Assembly: GCF_007859295.1 (NCBI RefSeq)
Contig: NZ_VOHB01000002.1
Span: forward strand, 807,624 to 871,623
Source: Planococcus sp. CPCC 101016
GTDB lineage: Bacteria; Bacillota; Bacilli; Bacillales_A; Planococcaceae
Length of the DNA: 64,000 nt
Reading direction: 5' to 3'
Of the stretch, positions 1-9,527 are shown piece after piece. Under the pieces are notes generated by a model. It did no database searches. It was not told the DNA's origin and worked only from the letters and a program-made list of their open reading frames with translations. A program made the translations under genes and the position numbers. Within the stretch, counting starts at the first letter, position 1. Every line of letters begins with the position of its first letter.

Positions 1-126
1 ATGACAGCCTACGGAGAACTCGACCTCATTAAGGAATCCATGAACTGGGGAGCCGAGCGTTATTTTACCAAGCCGTTTGACGTCTTTGAAGTGCGAGACG
101 CCGTTCAGCAACTTTTAAAGCAGTAA
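1..126 (+). CDS. spo0F: Sporulation-initiation phosphotransferase Spo0F, 3' end (partial)
   Basis: The last 41 codons of a single-domain response regulator enter from the left edge. The visible end reads MTAYGELDLIKESMNWGAER and then the FTKPF motif, which carries the conserved receiver lysine followed by the cis-proline. This matches the C-terminus of Spo0F, the intermediate phosphate carrier between sensor kinases and Spo0B in the phosphorelay. The phospho-accepting aspartate lies outside the window. The identity is supported by the following fbaA, as in Bacillus subtilis. It is notable because the sporulation genes expected further along are missing. Confidence 0.88.
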   Translation: MTAYGELDLIKESMNWGAERYFTKPFDVFEVRDAVQQLLKQ

Positions 127-210
127 ACAAGGAAGAAGTAGCGTAAGTACTGGGTTTTTGATATAGTATAAAGGATATTCGCTTTAAACATTGCTGAGGA
201 GGAATACTAA

Positions 211-1068
211 ATGCCATTGGTTTCAATGAAAGAAATGATGATAAAAGGAAAAGAAGAAGGATATGCAATCGGTCAATTCAACTTAAACAACTTGGAGTTC
301 ACGCAAGCTATTCTATTAGCTGCACAAGAAGAGAACTCTCCGGTCATTTGTGGAGTTTCTGAAGGAGCAGCCCGTTACATGGGTGGATTCACAACAGTTG
401 TGAATATGGTCAAAGGATTGATGCATGATTACAAAATCACTGTACCTGTAGCAATTCACTTGGACCACGGTTCAAGTTTTGAAAAATGCAAAGAAGCGAT
501 TGATGCTGGATTCACTTCAGTTATGATCGATGCATCCCATCACCCATTTGAAGAAAACATCGAAATCACGAAACAAGTGGTTGAATATGCACGCCAACAT
601 AATGTTTCCGTAGAAGCGGAATTAGGTACTGTCGGTGGACAGGAAGATGACATCATTGCAGATGGTGTTATTTACGCTGATCCAAAAGAATGCAAGCAAA
701 TGGTCGAGCAAACTGGAATCGACTGCTTAGCACCAGCTCTTGGTTCGGTCCACGGTCCTTATAAAGGTGAACCAAACCTAGGATTCGCGGAAATGGAAGA
801 GATCTCTCAGCAATGTGACGTGCCGCTTGTATTGCACGGAGGAACTGGAATTCCGTTAAAAGACATTCAACGTTCTGTTTCACTTGGTACATCAAAAATC
901 AACGTGAACACAGAAAGCCAGATTACATCGGCTCAAGCAGTCCGTGACACATTAAACAACGATCCGGATGTTTACGATCCGCGTAAATACATGGGACCAG
1001 CCCGTGAAGCGATCAAAAAGACAGTTATCGGTAAAATGCGTGAATTCGGTAGTTCAGGAAAAGCTTAA
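211..1068 (+). CDS. fbaA: Class II fructose-1,6-bisphosphate aldolase
   Basis: A 285-residue zinc-dependent aldolase of glycolysis and gluconeogenesis, interconverting fructose 1,6-bisphosphate with dihydroxyacetone phosphate and glyceraldehyde 3-phosphate in the cytoplasm. The IHLDHG motif near residue 83, the EAELG segment near 134 and the GGTGIP phosphate-binding loop near 211 carry the metal and substrate ligands of the class II family. Length and sequence match Bacillus FbaA end to end. The ATG at 211 follows a strong GAGGAGG-type site. It lies between spo0F and tal, the normal Bacillales order, and a hairpin with a short U run (1090-1122) separates it from tal. Confidence 0.97.
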   Translation: MPLVSMKEMMIKGKEEGYAIGQFNLNNLEFTQAILLAAQEENSPVICGVSEGAARYMGGFTTVVNMVKGLMHDYKITVPVAIHLDHGSSFEKCKEAIDAGFTSVMIDASHHPFEENIEITKQVVEYARQHNVSVEAELGTVGGQEDDIIADGVIYADPKECKQMVEQTGIDCLAPALGSVHGPYKGEPNLGFAEMEEISQQCDVPLVLHGGTGIPLKDIQRSVSLGTSKINVNTESQITSAQAVRDTLNNDPDVYDPRKYMGPAREAIKKTVIGKMREFGSSGKA

Positions 1069-1089
1069 TAAGAAGACAAAAAAAGATGG

Positions 1090-1122
1090 GGGAGAAGTTT
1101 CCGAAAGGCACCTTCTCTTTTT
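1090..1122 (+). terminator. Intercistronic hairpin with U run between fbaA and tal
   Basis: GAGAAG (1092-1097) pairs with CTTCTC (1112-1117), with an inner CC/GG pair, and is followed by TTTTT. The stem is short, so this probably attenuates rather than stops readthrough into tal. Confidence 0.5.
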
Positions 1123-1148
1123 CCCGTCATACTGGAGGAGAAAAAACT

Positions 1149-1811
1149 ATGAAGTTTTTCATCGATACAGCAAATTTTGACGAAATTAAAGAAGCACATT
1201 CGTGGGGTATTCTTTCAGGTGTTACAACAAATCCATCGTTAGTTGCAAAAGAGAAAAACGTTTCATTCCACGATCGCCTAAAAGAAATCGCAGCACTTGT
1301 TGACGGTTCTATCAGCGGAGAAGTTATTGCGCTTGATGCTGAAGGCATGATCAAAGAAGGCCGCGAACTGGCTGATCTTGCTCCAAATATTACAGTGAAA
1401 TTACCGATGACACCAGACGGTTTGAAAGCTTGTTCGGTTCTTGCTTCAGAAGGTAAAAAAGTAAATGTTACCTTGATTTTCAGCGCGAACCAAGCTTTGC
1501 TTGCAGCACGTGCTGGAGCGGCATACGTTTCGCCATTCCTTGGACGCCTTGACGATATCGGACACAACGGCATGGACTTGATTGCAACAATTGCTGAGAT
1601 CTTTGCTATCCATGACATTTCTTCAGAAATTATCGCTGCTTCAATCCGTCACCCGCAGCATGTTACAGACGCTGCTTTGAATGGTGCACATATTGCGACA
1701 ATGCCAATTAAAGTAATGAACCAAATGTTCAAGCACCCATTAACAGACCAAGGAATCGACGCATTCCTTGCTGACTGGGAAAAACGTTCTGTAGAAGATG
1801 CTGTAAAATAA
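1149..1811 (+). CDS. tal: Transaldolase, short (TalC/FSA) family
   Basis: A 220-residue enzyme of the non-oxidative pentose phosphate pathway, transferring a dihydroxyacetone unit between sugar phosphates. [13 protein letters not shown] at the start, [10 protein letters not shown] near residue 27 and the Schiff-base lysine region ITVKLPMTP near residue 80 identify the short single-domain family. The reading frame is open further upstream to 1086, but that stretch runs through the preceding hairpin; the ATG at 1149 has a GGAGG site 8-9 bases upstream and matches the family N-terminus. Known in Bacillus as ywjH. The first copy of the structured repeat family starts directly after its stop codon. 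Confidence 0.95.
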   Translation: MKFFIDTANFDEIKEAHSWGILSGVTTNPSLVAKEKNVSFHDRLKEIAALVDGSISGEVIALDAEGMIKEGRELADLAPNITVKLPMTPDGLKACSVLASEGKKVNVTLIFSANQALLAARAGAAYVSPFLGRLDDIGHNGMDLIATIAEIFAIHDISSEIIAASIRHPQHVTDAALNGAHIATMPIKVMNQMFKHPLTDQGIDAFLADWEKRSVEDAVK

Positions 1812-1935
1812 AGAAAAACTTCAATATAGTGGGGGCCATCTCCCGCTAATTGATAGTTGATCCAATCGGACTTTTATGGTCAGTAGACTTCCCGCTAGCA
1901 TAAGTAGGAGTCGTACTTGACCGTTAAAGCGGGAT
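1812..1935 (+). repeat. Structured intra-operon repeat, copy A1
   Basis: First of two adjacent copies between tal and murAB. Layout: AAACTTCAAT lead, a first hairpin (AGTGGG with CCCGCT), the block GTTGATCCAATCGGACTTTT, a second hairpin closed by GGTCAGTA/TACTtGACC with an inner CCCGCT stem, and the tail GTTAAAGCGGGATA. This copy has an inserted T in the outer stem and a poorer inner stem than A2. The same layout recurs at 1938, 22561 and, in part, at 28144 and 29282. Confidence 0.85.
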
Positions 1936-1937
1936 AC

Positions 1938-2058
1938 AGAGAAACTTCAATCAGTGGAGCTTCTCCGCTGATTGATAGTTGATCCAATCGGACTTTTATG
2001 GTCAGTAGACCTCCCGCTAGCATAAGTGGGAGTCGTACTGACCGTTAAAGCGGGATAA
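1938..2058 (+). repeat. Structured intra-operon repeat, copy A2
   Basis: Second copy, 120-126 bases after the first and ~85% identical by eye. First hairpin CAGTGGAG/CTCCGCTG (one G-U pair); second hairpin GGTCAGTA/TACTGACC with inner CTCCCGCT/AGTGGGAG. It ends about 95 bases before murAB. The bases after it (near 2095-2120) retain a faint echo of the central block. Confidence 0.85.
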
Positions 2059-2153
2059 TTTAAAGTTGTGATCGGCCATCATTTCAAAAGCCGAACCAAT
2101 GGAACTTTTCAAGACAAACAAGCTGTCCGAAAAGTGGATAAAGGAGAAATTTA

Positions 2154-3452
2154 ATGGATGTTTATAAAATAAAGGGCGGCAACCGCCTTTCCGGAACAAT
2201 AAAAGTCAATGGCGCTAAAAACAGTGCAGTAGCCTTGATTCCTGCTTCGATTTTGGCGAACTCGCCAGTATCGATCGAGGGATTGCCGGGAATTTCCGAC
2301 GCATGGACACTAAAGAGTATTTTGGAAGAAATCGGCGGGGAAGTGACATTTGAAGACGGAACGATGAATATCGATCCGACAAAAATGATTGATATGCCTT
2401 TGCCGAATGGCAATGTGAAAAAATTGCGTGCTTCCTATTATATGATGGGAGCAATGCTTGGCCGCTTCAAGCATGCGGCGATCGGTCTGCCGGGCGGCTG
2501 TTTCTTAGGACCCCGTCCAATCGATCAGCATATTAAAGGGTTTGAAGCGCTTGGCGCCAAAGTGACGAATGAACACGGTGCCATCTATTTGCGTGCCGAT
2601 GAACTTCGCGGAGCTAAAATTTATTTGGACGTTGTCAGCGTCGGGGCAACAATCAACATCATGCTGGCAGCTGTTATGGCCAAAGGGCAAACGACTATCG
2701 AAAATGCTGCAAAAGAACCGGAAATCATTGATGTCGCGACTTTATTAACCAATATGGGCGCGAAGATCAAAGGAGCCGGAACAAATGTTATCCGGATTGA
2801 TGGCGTGGAAGAATTGCACGGCACCAATCATACAATCATTCCTGACCGCATCGAAGCTGGTACTTTCATGATCATGGCAGCCGCAGCAGGAGATGGTGTG
2901 ACCATCGATAACGTAATTCCTTTCCATATGGAAGCGTTGACTGCTAAACTGCGTGAAATGGGCGTAGATGTCCAGGAAGGCGAAGAATCGATTTATATTC
3001 CTAAATCTGAAAATTTGCATGCTATTGATGTGAAGACATTGGTTTATCCTGGATTCCCAACAGACCTTCAACAGCCGTTTTCTGTGCTGATGACCCAGGC
3101 TCAAGGATCTTCCATGATTACCGATACGATTTACTCTGCGCGTTTCAAGCATATTGATGAATTGCGCCGGATGAATGCAAGCGGGCGTGTTGAAGGAAGA
3201 GCGGCAATTATTACAGGTCCGACTCCACTGACATCTGCAACCGTAGTAGCATCCGATTTGCGCGCAGGAGCGGCTTTGGTTATTGCTGGACTGCTGGCAG
3301 AAGGCGAAACTGAAATTCGCGAAATTTACCATATCGAACGGGGCTACTCGTCCATTATCGAAAAATTGCGGGGCCTTGGTGCCGATATCCGGAGAGAGAC
3401 GATTGATCCGGTGACAAGCATGAAGTCCGACCTTAGCCAGGACGCAAATTGA
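2154..3452 (+). CDS. murAB: UDP-N-acetylglucosamine 1-carboxyvinyltransferase 2
   Basis: A 432-residue enolpyruvyl transferase catalysing the first committed step of peptidoglycan synthesis: phosphoenolpyruvate plus UDP-GlcNAc gives enolpyruvyl-UDP-GlcNAc. The fosfomycin-sensitive catalytic cysteine is in [15 protein letters not shown] near residue 118, with [13 protein letters not shown] near residue 21. One of two MurA paralogues in the window (the other at 26701); the position between tal and glpX identifies it as the MurAB/MurZ type. The ATG at 2154 has an AAGGAG site. Low-GC Gram-positives commonly carry both paralogues. The double repeat lies in its upstream region. Confidence 0.94.
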   Translation: MDVYKIKGGNRLSGTIKVNGAKNSAVALIPASILANSPVSIEGLPGISDAWTLKSILEEIGGEVTFEDGTMNIDPTKMIDMPLPNGNVKKLRASYYMMGAMLGRFKHAAIGLPGGCFLGPRPIDQHIKGFEALGAKVTNEHGAIYLRADELRGAKIYLDVVSVGATINIMLAAVMAKGQTTIENAAKEPEIIDVATLLTNMGAKIKGAGTNVIRIDGVEELHGTNHTIIPDRIEAGTFMIMAAAAGDGVTIDNVIPFHMEALTAKLREMGVDVQEGEESIYIPKSENLHAIDVKTLVYPGFPTDLQQPFSVLMTQAQGSSMITDTIYSARFKHIDELRRMNASGRVEGRAAIITGPTPLTSATVVASDLRAGAALVIAGLLAEGETEIREIYHIERGYSSIIEKLRGLGADIRRETIDPVTSMKSDLSQDAN

Positions 3453-3475
3453 TTCTCTTTTAGCATAAAATTATG

Positions 3476-3484
3476 TGCTACAAT
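3476..3484 (+). promoter_or_regulatory. Extended -10 promoter candidate for glpX
   Basis: TGC then TACAAT (3479-3484), 43 bases before the glpX start and inside a partial inverted repeat (TAGCATAA / TTATGTGCTA). No good -35 is seen. Confidence 0.4.
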
Positions 3485-3526
3485 TAATGAGGACATAGCT
3501 AAAGCTGAACGGGAGGAACAAATGGT

Positions 3527-4492
3527 ATGGAACGAAGTCTATCAATGGAATTAGTGCGCATCACAGAAGCGGCAGCAATTGCTTCTTCAAAATGGATGGG
3601 CCGCGGCATGAAAGTTGAAGCGGATGATGCAGCTACAACGGCAATGAGAACGGTATTTGATACTATTCCAATGCGTGGTGTTGTTGTCATCGGTGAAGGT
3701 GAGATGGACGAAGCGCCAATGCTTTATATCGGTGAAGAATTAGGAACAGGCAACGGTCCAGAAGTGGACGTTGCGGTAGATCCTTTAGAAGGTACAAACA
3801 TTGTGGCAGCAGGAGGATGGAATGCTTTGGCAGTCCTGGCAATTGCTGACCGTGGAAACCTTTTGAACGCACCGGATATGTATATGGAAAAAATTGCGGT
3901 TGGGCCGGAATCAGTAGGCAAAATCGACATTAATGCTCCAGTCATCGACAATCTTCGTGCAGTGGCAAAAGCCAAGAATAAAGATATCGAAGAAGTTGTA
4001 GCTACAATTATGGATCGGCCACGCCACCAGGATATCATTGATCAGATCCGTGCAGCCGGAGCCCGTATCAAATTGATCGACGACGGCGATGTCGCCGGTG
4101 CGATTAATACGGCATTCGACCAGACAGGCGTTGACATTCTATTCGGAACTGGCGGAGCACCTGAGGGCGTAATCGCTGCAGTCGGCTTAAAATGCCTGGG
4201 CGGCGAAATCCAAGGGAAACTGGTTCCACAGAACGAAGAAGAAGCGCAGCGCTGCATCGATATGGGTATTGATGTGAGCAAAGTTCTGATGATGGATGAC
4301 CTCGTCAAAGGGGACGATGCTATTTTTGCGGCTACAGGCGTTACAGACGGTGAATTATTAAGAGGTGTTCAGCTGAAAGGCGGTTTCGCGGAAAGCCATA
4401 CATTGGTTATGCGTGCGAAATCAGGAACAATCCGCTTTATCGAAGGGCGTCACAGCCTGCAGAAAAAACCAAATCTCGTAATGAACGATTAA
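3527..4492 (+). CDS. glpX: Class II fructose-1,6-bisphosphatase
   Basis: A 321-residue metal-dependent phosphatase of gluconeogenesis removing the 1-phosphate of fructose 1,6-bisphosphate. [15 protein letters not shown] near residue 56 and [10 protein letters not shown] near residue 83 are the metal and substrate motifs of the GlpX family; length is typical. The ATG at 3527 follows GGGAGGAA; a second ATG 5 bases upstream is out of frame and soon closed. Follows murAB as in Bacillus subtilis (ywjI). An intrinsic terminator follows. Confidence 0.95.
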   Translation: MERSLSMELVRITEAAAIASSKWMGRGMKVEADDAATTAMRTVFDTIPMRGVVVIGEGEMDEAPMLYIGEELGTGNGPEVDVAVDPLEGTNIVAAGGWNALAVLAIADRGNLLNAPDMYMEKIAVGPESVGKIDINAPVIDNLRAVAKAKNKDIEEVVATIMDRPRHQDIIDQIRAAGARIKLIDDGDVAGAINTAFDQTGVDILFGTGGAPEGVIAAVGLKCLGGEIQGKLVPQNEEEAQRCIDMGIDVSKVLMMDDLVKGDDAIFAATGVTDGELLRGVQLKGGFAESHTLVMRAKSGTIRFIEGRHSLQKKPNLVMND

Positions 4493-4512
4493 CGATCCTA
4501 CTTCATAAAATG

Positions 4513-4541
4513 AGTCCGGCAATTTGCCGGACTTCTTCTTT
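4513..4541 (+). terminator. Terminator after glpX
   Basis: AGTCCGGC/GCCGGACT stem with a five-base loop, followed by TTCTTCTTT. Confidence 0.75.
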
Positions 4542-4859
4542 AAAGATCTTCTCAATCATTCACTACTGATCCTCAAATCTTATAAGTTGAATCAAAAAAG
4601 TATTTTGCACATTGCGAGTTCAAAGCGAGCCAATGTTTTCTCCCTGTTTTATAAAAGTTGTAAACTAAGATAGGGGAAACTGCCTCAGTATAAGTAAAGT
4701 TAAAGTACGAGCATAGAGTTTTCAGAAATGCTTTTATAAATATTACTGGGTGAGGAACATTACTTCAACTTATGGAATAAATGATGTAAAAAAATAGTGC
4801 CTTCATTCAACTTATCTACAATCCTTAAAAATAATACGAATAAGTGTGGTGTCCGATAC
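4542..4859 (+). promoter_or_regulatory. Long AT-rich leader region in front of rho
   Basis: About 320 bases without a convincing gene. No clear sigma-A hexamers or strong hairpin can be picked out; a weak AT-rich candidate lies near 4660-4675. Rho of many bacteria, including Bacillus subtilis, is autoregulated through Rho-dependent termination in an unstructured leader, and this stretch would suit that role. That is an inference from position and low structure only. Confidence 0.35.
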
Positions 4860-6143
4860 ATGGCAACGATAACGATCTCCGCTTTGGAGAATATGACTTT
4901 AAAAGAGCTTTATAATCTGGCAAAAGAATACAAACTGATCAACTACAGCAAGCTGACCAAAAAAGAACTGATTTTCGCGATTTTGAAAACACGTGCGGAA
5001 CAAGAAGGTTTCTTTTTTATGGAAGGTGTTTTGGAGATCATCCAATCAGAAGGCTTTGGCTTCCTGCGTCCGATCAATTATTCACCAAGCTCACAGGACA
5101 TCTACATTTCCGCTTCCCAAATCCGTCGTTTTGATTTGAGAAATGGCGATAAAGTTTCGGGTAAAGTGCGTCCGCCGAAAGAAAATGAACGTTATTTCGG
5201 CTTGCTTCAAGTGGAAGCAGTAAATGGTGAAGACCCGGAAGTAGCCAAAGAACGCGTTCATTTCCCTGGATTGACTCCACTTTATCCAGACCGCCATATT
5301 CGTCTGGAAACAACGCCAGCTCATTTATCCACTCGGATTATGGATTTGGTTGCGCCTGTAGGCTTTGGGCAGCGTGGACTTATCGTTGCACCGCCAAAAG
5401 CTGGGAAGACGATGTTGCTGAAAGAAATCGCCAATTCGATTACAACCAATCATCCGGAAGCGGAATTGATTGTCCTGCTGATCGATGAGCGTCCGGAAGA
5501 AGTGACGGATATCGAGCGTTCGGTTAATGCGGATGTGGTGTCTTCGACATTTGATGAAGTTCCTGAAAATCATGTCAAAGTTGCAGAACTTGTGCTTGAA
5601 CGTGCCATGCGCCTTGTTGAACACAAGCGCGATGTTGTTATCTTGATGGATTCCATCACGCGTCTCGCCCGAGCATATAATTTGGTCATTCCACCAAGTG
5701 GTCGTACACTATCAGGAGGGATTGATCCAGCAGCTTTCCATAGACCGAAACGCTTTTTTGGAGCGGCCCGCAATATCGAAGAAGGCGGCAGCTTGACGAT
5801 TTTAGCGACAGCTTTAGTAGAGACCGGCTCACGTATGGACGAAGTCATTTACGAGGAATTTAAAGGGACAGGCAATATGGAATTGCATCTGGACCGCTCT
5901 TTGGCTGAACGCCGCATTTTCCCGGCACTTGATATTCGCCGTTCCGGCACACGCAAAGAGGAATTGCTGATCGAACCCAAGCAGCTTGAAAAACTTTGGT
6001 CGATTCGTAAAACCTTCTCGGATTCACATGATTTCGGGGAGCGCTTCCTGAAAAAGCTGAGTCAAACGGATACGAACGAAGAATTTTTTGAGCAATTGAC
6101 TACGGAAATGAAGACCCACCGCAGCAATAAGAAGATGATTTAA
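4860..6143 (+). CDS. rho: Transcription termination factor Rho
   Basis: A 427-residue hexameric RNA-dependent ATPase that ends transcription at Rho-dependent sites. N-terminal helical domain ([15 protein letters not shown]), cold-shock-like RNA-binding domain with GFGFLRP near residue 65, Walker [13 protein letters not shown] near 176, Walker [17 protein letters not shown] near 258 and the secondary RNA-binding region [16 protein letters not shown]. The frame is open to 4797, but the ATG at 4860 gives the Bacillus length exactly (427). Neither start has a strong ribosome-binding site, so weak initiation is possible. Lies between glpX and rpmE in the conserved order. Confidence 0.95.
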   Translation: MATITISALENMTLKELYNLAKEYKLINYSKLTKKELIFAILKTRAEQEGFFFMEGVLEIIQSEGFGFLRPINYSPSSQDIYISASQIRRFDLRNGDKVSGKVRPPKENERYFGLLQVEAVNGEDPEVAKERVHFPGLTPLYPDRHIRLETTPAHLSTRIMDLVAPVGFGQRGLIVAPPKAGKTMLLKEIANSITTNHPEAELIVLLIDERPEEVTDIERSVNADVVSSTFDEVPENHVKVAELVLERAMRLVEHKRDVVILMDSITRLARAYNLVIPPSGRTLSGGIDPAAFHRPKRFFGAARNIEEGGSLTILATALVETGSRMDEVIYEEFKGTGNMELHLDRSLAERRIFPALDIRRSGTRKEELLIEPKQLEKLWSIRKTFSDSHDFGERFLKKLSQTDTNEEFFEQLTTEMKTHRSNKKMI

Positions 6144-6147
6144 TTGC

Positions 6148-6176
6148 TTGCAAATGATGCGGGAATTTGATATGAT
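6148..6176 (+). promoter_or_regulatory. Sigma-A promoter for rpmE
   Basis: TTGCAA (6148-6153), 17-base spacer, TATGAT (6171-6176). The start point would lie near 6183, giving a ~110-nt leader containing the hairpin at 6199-6239. Confidence 0.75.
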
Positions 6177-6198
6177 TATGAGAGTGAATTAAAGCAAA

Positions 6199-6239
6199 GC
6201 TATTGCATATACGGTCTAAAGAACCGTGTAAGGCAATAG
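6199..6239 (+). promoter_or_regulatory. Two-part hairpin in the rpmE leader (L31 leader candidate)
   Basis: CTATTGC (6200-6206) pairs with GCAATAG (6233-6239); inside it ACGGT (6211-6215) pairs with ACCGT (6223-6227), with an internal loop between. Structured leaders in front of L31 genes that bind L31 itself have been proposed for Firmicutes. Position and shape fit, but identity with that family was not tested. Confidence 0.5.
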
Positions 6240-6293
6240 TAAAAATAGATTAAACTCTGTTCCAGATGGTTCAGGGCGAGAGGAGAAAAAATT

Positions 6294-6509
6294 ATGAAAA
6301 CAGGTATTCATCCAGATTACAAACAAGCTACAGTAACTTGCTCATGTGGGAACACTTTCACAACTGGTTCTGTAAAAGAAAACATCAACGTTGAGCTTTG
6401 CTCTGAATGTCATCCATTCTACACTGGACGTCAGAAATTCGCAGCAGCTGATGGCCGCGTAGACCGTTTCAACAAAAAATACGGCTTAAAAGAAGAAATC
6501 AACGAGTAA
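6294..6509 (+). CDS. rpmE: Ribosomal protein bL31, zinc-binding type
   Basis: A 71-residue protein of the large ribosomal subunit. Cysteines 16, 18, 36 and 39 (CSC and CSEC) make it the zinc-containing C+ form, which can act as a zinc store and in Bacillus is replaced by the zinc-free form under starvation. The ATG follows GAGAGGAG. It has its own promoter and a structured leader upstream and a strong terminator downstream, so it is a single-gene unit between rho and tdk. Confidence 0.96.
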   Translation: MKTGIHPDYKQATVTCSCGNTFTTGSVKENINVELCSECHPFYTGRQKFAAADGRVDRFNKKYGLKEEINE

Positions 6510-6516
6510 ATAAAAA

Positions 6517-6559
6517 TATACCTGCCTAGCGCGAAAACGCCTGGCGGGTATTTTTTTTT
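6517..6559 (+). terminator. Terminator after rpmE
   Basis: Long stem ATACCTGCCTAGCG / CGCCTGGCGGGTAT with a short loop, followed by nine T. Confidence 0.9.
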
Positions 6560-6619
6560 CGTCTTATATCTGAAAAACAGCTTACATATTCCGAAAAATA
6601 GCAAGCAACCGTATTATTT

Positions 6620-6628
6620 TGGTATGAT
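6620..6628 (+). promoter_or_regulatory. Extended -10 promoter for tdk
   Basis: TGG then TATGAT (6623-6628). It overlaps an upstream in-frame ATG at 6624, which supports the later start at 6663. Confidence 0.55.
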
Positions 6629-6662
6629 TAAAACAACAAAGTGTTTGAAAGGGGTCTCACCT

Positions 6663-7253
6663 ATGTATGTCATGAAACAAACAGGATGGGTCGAATTGAT
6701 CTGTGGCAGCATGTTCTCCGGGAAATCGGAAGAACTGATCCGCCGCGTCCGCCGTGCTCAATTTGCAAAACAAAAAATCGCTGTATTTAAACCGAAAATC
6801 GATGACCGCTACAGCAAAGAAGCGGTAGTTTCGCATAATGGAACAACTGTAATCGCCTTGCCAATTTCTCATTCTACTGAGATGTGGGAGTATATTACCG
6901 ATGAATTCGATGTCATTGCCATAGATGAAGCTCAGTTTTTTGATGAAAACATTATTGAAAATGTACAGAAACTGGCTAACCACGGTTTCCGAGTCATTGT
7001 TGCTGGACTGGATCAGGACTTTAGGGGTCTTCCATTCGGGCCCATGCCATCTCTGCTGGCAATTGCTGAACAAGTAACAAAACTTCAAGCCGTCTGCACA
7101 GTTTGCGGATCTCCGGCAAGCCGGACACAGCGTCTCATTGACGGAAAACCGGCAGGATCTGATGACCCGACAATTCTGGTCGGCGCATCAGAAGCCTACG
7201 AACCGCGCTGCCGCCATCACCACGAAGTGCCGACTGGCGTTACTGTTAAGTGA
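6663..7253 (+). CDS. tdk: Thymidine kinase
   Basis: A 196-residue type II thymidine kinase of pyrimidine salvage (thymidine plus ATP to dTMP). P-loop [15 protein letters not shown] near residue 12, DEAQFFD near 84 and a zinc-binding lasso: CTVCG near 139 with a C-terminal CRHHHEVP. The frame extends to 6624, but the ATG at 6663 has the AAAGGGG site and the family start MYxMKQ. Position after rpmE and before prfA as in Bacillus. Confidence 0.95.
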   Translation: MYVMKQTGWVELICGSMFSGKSEELIRRVRRAQFAKQKIAVFKPKIDDRYSKEAVVSHNGTTVIALPISHSTEMWEYITDEFDVIAIDEAQFFDENIIENVQKLANHGFRVIVAGLDQDFRGLPFGPMPSLLAIAEQVTKLQAVCTVCGSPASRTQRLIDGKPAGSDDPTILVGASEAYEPRCRHHHEVPTGVTVK

Positions 7254-7446
7254 ATAATAACTAGTTTTAGTAGTTCTAAAGAAATCATTTAGAGCGGAAG
7301 CTTTTTGCTGCCTCCGCCGCCTTCTATACTTCCATTTAAGAGTCATAAGAATAATGAGTTAAAATGACAATTCCATTTAAACTTACGATAAATCTATTAT
7401 TGAATCATATTGAAAACTTGATTAATAATTTCATTTACTATGATAT

Positions 7447-7562
7447 GGAGCAAATTAGCGGAGACTCCCGCGGAAAAGCGAAGTGGCGAAATCCACTTGA
7501 GCGTCATACTCAAGTTAGTCCGGCGCAAGCCCGCAGGAAAGCGGAGCTAGTTTGCGGAATAT
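7447..7562. repeat. Dispersed palindromic repeat upstream of prfA
   Basis: An imperfect palindrome: outer arms AGCAAATTAGC / GCTAGTTTGC, a middle pair around CTCCCGCGG / CCCGCAGGAA, and a perfect inner stem ACTTGAG/CTCAAGT. GC content is higher than the flanks. It resembles in style the short GCGGAGACTCCYGCGG palindromes scattered in Bacillaceae genomes. It makes a spurious 73-codon frame at 7364-7585. Together with 7254-7446 (a weak hairpin near 7291-7320, otherwise nothing) it fills the 349-base gap between tdk and prfA. Confidence 0.6.
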
Positions 7563-7602
7563 CAATTTTAACTGTAAAAAAATAGAACTCGAGGTGACAC
7601 CC

Positions 7603-8682
7603 ATGTTTGATCGATTACAATCAGTAGAAGATAGATATGACCGTTTAAATGAATTACTGAGCGATCCTGACATCGTCAGCGATACCAACAAGCTGCGCGA
7701 ATATTCAAAAGAACAATCCGACCTGCAGGAAACGGTCGAAACTTACCGTGAGTATAAAGATTTAACAACACAATTGGCAGAAGCAAAAGCCATGTTCGAC
7801 GACAAGATGGACGGTGACATGCGTGAAATGGTCAAAGAAGAAGTCAATGAATTGGAAGGGCAGATTACAATTGTCGAAGAGCGGCTGCACAAGCTGTTGA
7901 TTCCAAAAGATCCAAACGATGATAAAAACGTCATCATGGAAATCCGTGGTGCCGCGGGTGGAGATGAAGCGGCCTTGTTTGCCGGCGATCTTTATCGCAT
8001 GTACACCCGGTTTGCCGAAACAAATGGCTGGAAAGTACAAGTGCTGGATTCGAGCCCAACCGGCCTGGGTGGATTCAAGGAAATCGTCTTTATGGTTACA
8101 GGAAAAGGCGCTTACTCGAAGTTGAAATACGAAAATGGAGCCCATCGCGTACAGCGTGTTCCAGAGACAGAATCTGGCGGACGCATTCATACCTCTACAG
8201 CTACGGTTGCTTGTTTGCCGGAAGTTGAAGAAGTGGAAATTGATATACATGAAAATGATATCCGTACAGATACTTACGCATCTTCCGGCGCTGGGGGACA
8301 ATCGGTCAACACGACAATGTCAGCTGTCCGCTTGACGCATATTCCAACAAATACTGTGGTAACGTGTCAGGATGAAAAATCACAGATTAAAAACAAAGCA
8401 AGTGCAATGAAAGTATTGCGTGCACGCGTCTACGAGAAATTTCAGCAGGAAGCTCAAGCTGAGTATGATGCGGTCCGGAAATCGGCAGTTGGAACGGGCG
8501 ACCGTTCTGAACGGATTCGGACATACAATTTCCCTCAAAACCGTGTGACGGATCACCGGATCGGTTTGACGATTCAGAAGCTGGACCAGATTCTACAGGG
8601 CAAAATGGACGAAATCATCGATGCCTTAATCGTAGAAGAGCAGTCTGCGCGTATGGAAAGTTTGAACAATGACCAATCTTAA
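7603..8682 (+). CDS. prfA: Peptide chain release factor 1
   Basis: A 359-residue class I release factor reading UAA and UAG. The stop-codon tripeptide P-x-T is seen as PET in [10 protein letters not shown], marking it as RF1 rather than RF2, and the peptidyl-hydrolysis motif is GAGGQSVN near residue 230; the glutamine is the target of PrmC, encoded next. The ATG at 7603 follows GAGGTGAC; the longer frame from a TTG at 7552 runs out of the palindromic repeat and is rejected. Overlaps prmC by 14 bases, implying translational coupling. Confidence 0.96.
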   Translation: MFDRLQSVEDRYDRLNELLSDPDIVSDTNKLREYSKEQSDLQETVETYREYKDLTTQLAEAKAMFDDKMDGDMREMVKEEVNELEGQITIVEERLHKLLIPKDPNDDKNVIMEIRGAAGGDEAALFAGDLYRMYTRFAETNGWKVQVLDSSPTGLGGFKEIVFMVTGKGAYSKLKYENGAHRVQRVPETESGGRIHTSTATVACLPEVEEVEIDIHENDIRTDTYASSGAGGQSVNTTMSAVRLTHIPTNTVVTCQDEKSQIKNKASAMKVLRARVYEKFQQEAQAEYDAVRKSAVGTGDRSERIRTYNFPQNRVTDHRIGLTIQKLDQILQGKMDEIIDALIVEEQSARMESLNNDQS

Positions 8683-9526
8683 GTATGTTTATGAGGCCCT
8701 CAAGAGGGCTTCTTCTTATTTAGAGGAGAACGGACGTGAAGAAGGAGCTGCACGCATTCTTCTTCAACACGAATTGGGCCTCTCGTATTCAGGTTTAATT
8801 GCTGCGATGCGCGACGAAATCAGTGAAGAGCAGTTTAAAGAGTTCTGGGTGAAAGTTGAGCAGCACGCTACCGGAATTCCGGTGCAGCATTTGACCGGAA
8901 GTGAAGAATTCTATGGAAGAAACTTTCTGGTGAGTCGGGATGTATTGATTCCAAGGCCTGAAACAGAAGAGTTGATAGAAGAAACTTTACAGCTGATTAA
9001 TCGCTATATGGCAAAAAAAAAATTGGCCATCGCCGATATTGGAACAGGAAGCGGTATTATTGCCATTACGCTTAAATGTGAGTTGCCGGAAGCACAAGTT
9101 ACAGCGACTGACATTTCCCAGCCCGCACTGGAAATGGCAGCCCGAAATGCCAAGCGTTTGGATGCAGAAATTGATTTTCGTTTAGGAGACTTAGCTGAGC
9201 CAATTGAAGACGAAAAATGGGATGTCATTATATCCAATCCGCCTTATATTGGTTATAGCGAAGCAGCTGGTTTGTCAGACAGTGTCAGGGAGTTTGAGCC
9301 GCATCATGCTTTGTTTGCGGATAAGGAAGGCCTCGCTCTTTACGAAAAAATGGCAATGCAATTTCCGAAATTGCTCAATAATCCAGGTATTATCGGATTT
9401 GAAATAGGTTATCAACAGGGACCAGCGGTCGAAAAGATGCTAAAAGACGCTTTTCCCACAGCCATCGTTTATAGTAAGAAAGATATCAACAAGAATGACC
9501 GGATGGTTTTTGCCATAATAGAGTAA
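8669..9526 (+). CDS. prmC: Release factor glutamine N5-methyltransferase
   Basis: A 285-residue S-adenosylmethionine-dependent enzyme that methylates the GGQ glutamine of release factors. N-terminal helical substrate-recognition domain (1-80), then a Rossmann domain with [15 protein letters not shown] near 117 (cofactor) and the NPPYIG catalytic tetrad near 190. The start overlaps the end of prfA. In Bacillus spoIIR follows this gene (ywkE region); here only 89 bases separate it from ywlC. Confidence 0.95.
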   Translation: MTNLKYVYEALKRASSYLEENGREEGAARILLQHELGLSYSGLIAAMRDEISEEQFKEFWVKVEQHATGIPVQHLTGSEEFYGRNFLVSRDVLIPRPETEELIEETLQLINRYMAKKKLAIADIGTGSGIIAITLKCELPEAQVTATDISQPALEMAARNAKRLDAEIDFRLGDLAEPIEDEKWDVIISNPPYIGYSEAAGLSDSVREFEPHHALFADKEGLALYEKMAMQFPKLLNNPGIIGFEIGYQQGPAVEKMLKDAFPTAIVYSKKDINKNDRMVFAIIE

Positions 9527-9527
9527 G

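Noticed and set aside
2095..2125. Third copy of the structured repeat before murAB
   Set aside because: Only CCAATGGAACTTTT resembles the central block; hairpins are missing, so it is too weak to list.
4797..4859. Longer Rho N-terminus from 4797
   Set aside because: The 21 extra residues are unlike any Rho, and the ATG at 4860 gives the standard 427 residues.
7364..7585. 73-codon frame between tdk and prfA
   Set aside because: Most of it is the dispersed palindrome; the peptide is low in natural composition, has no ribosome-binding site and overlaps the prfA leader.
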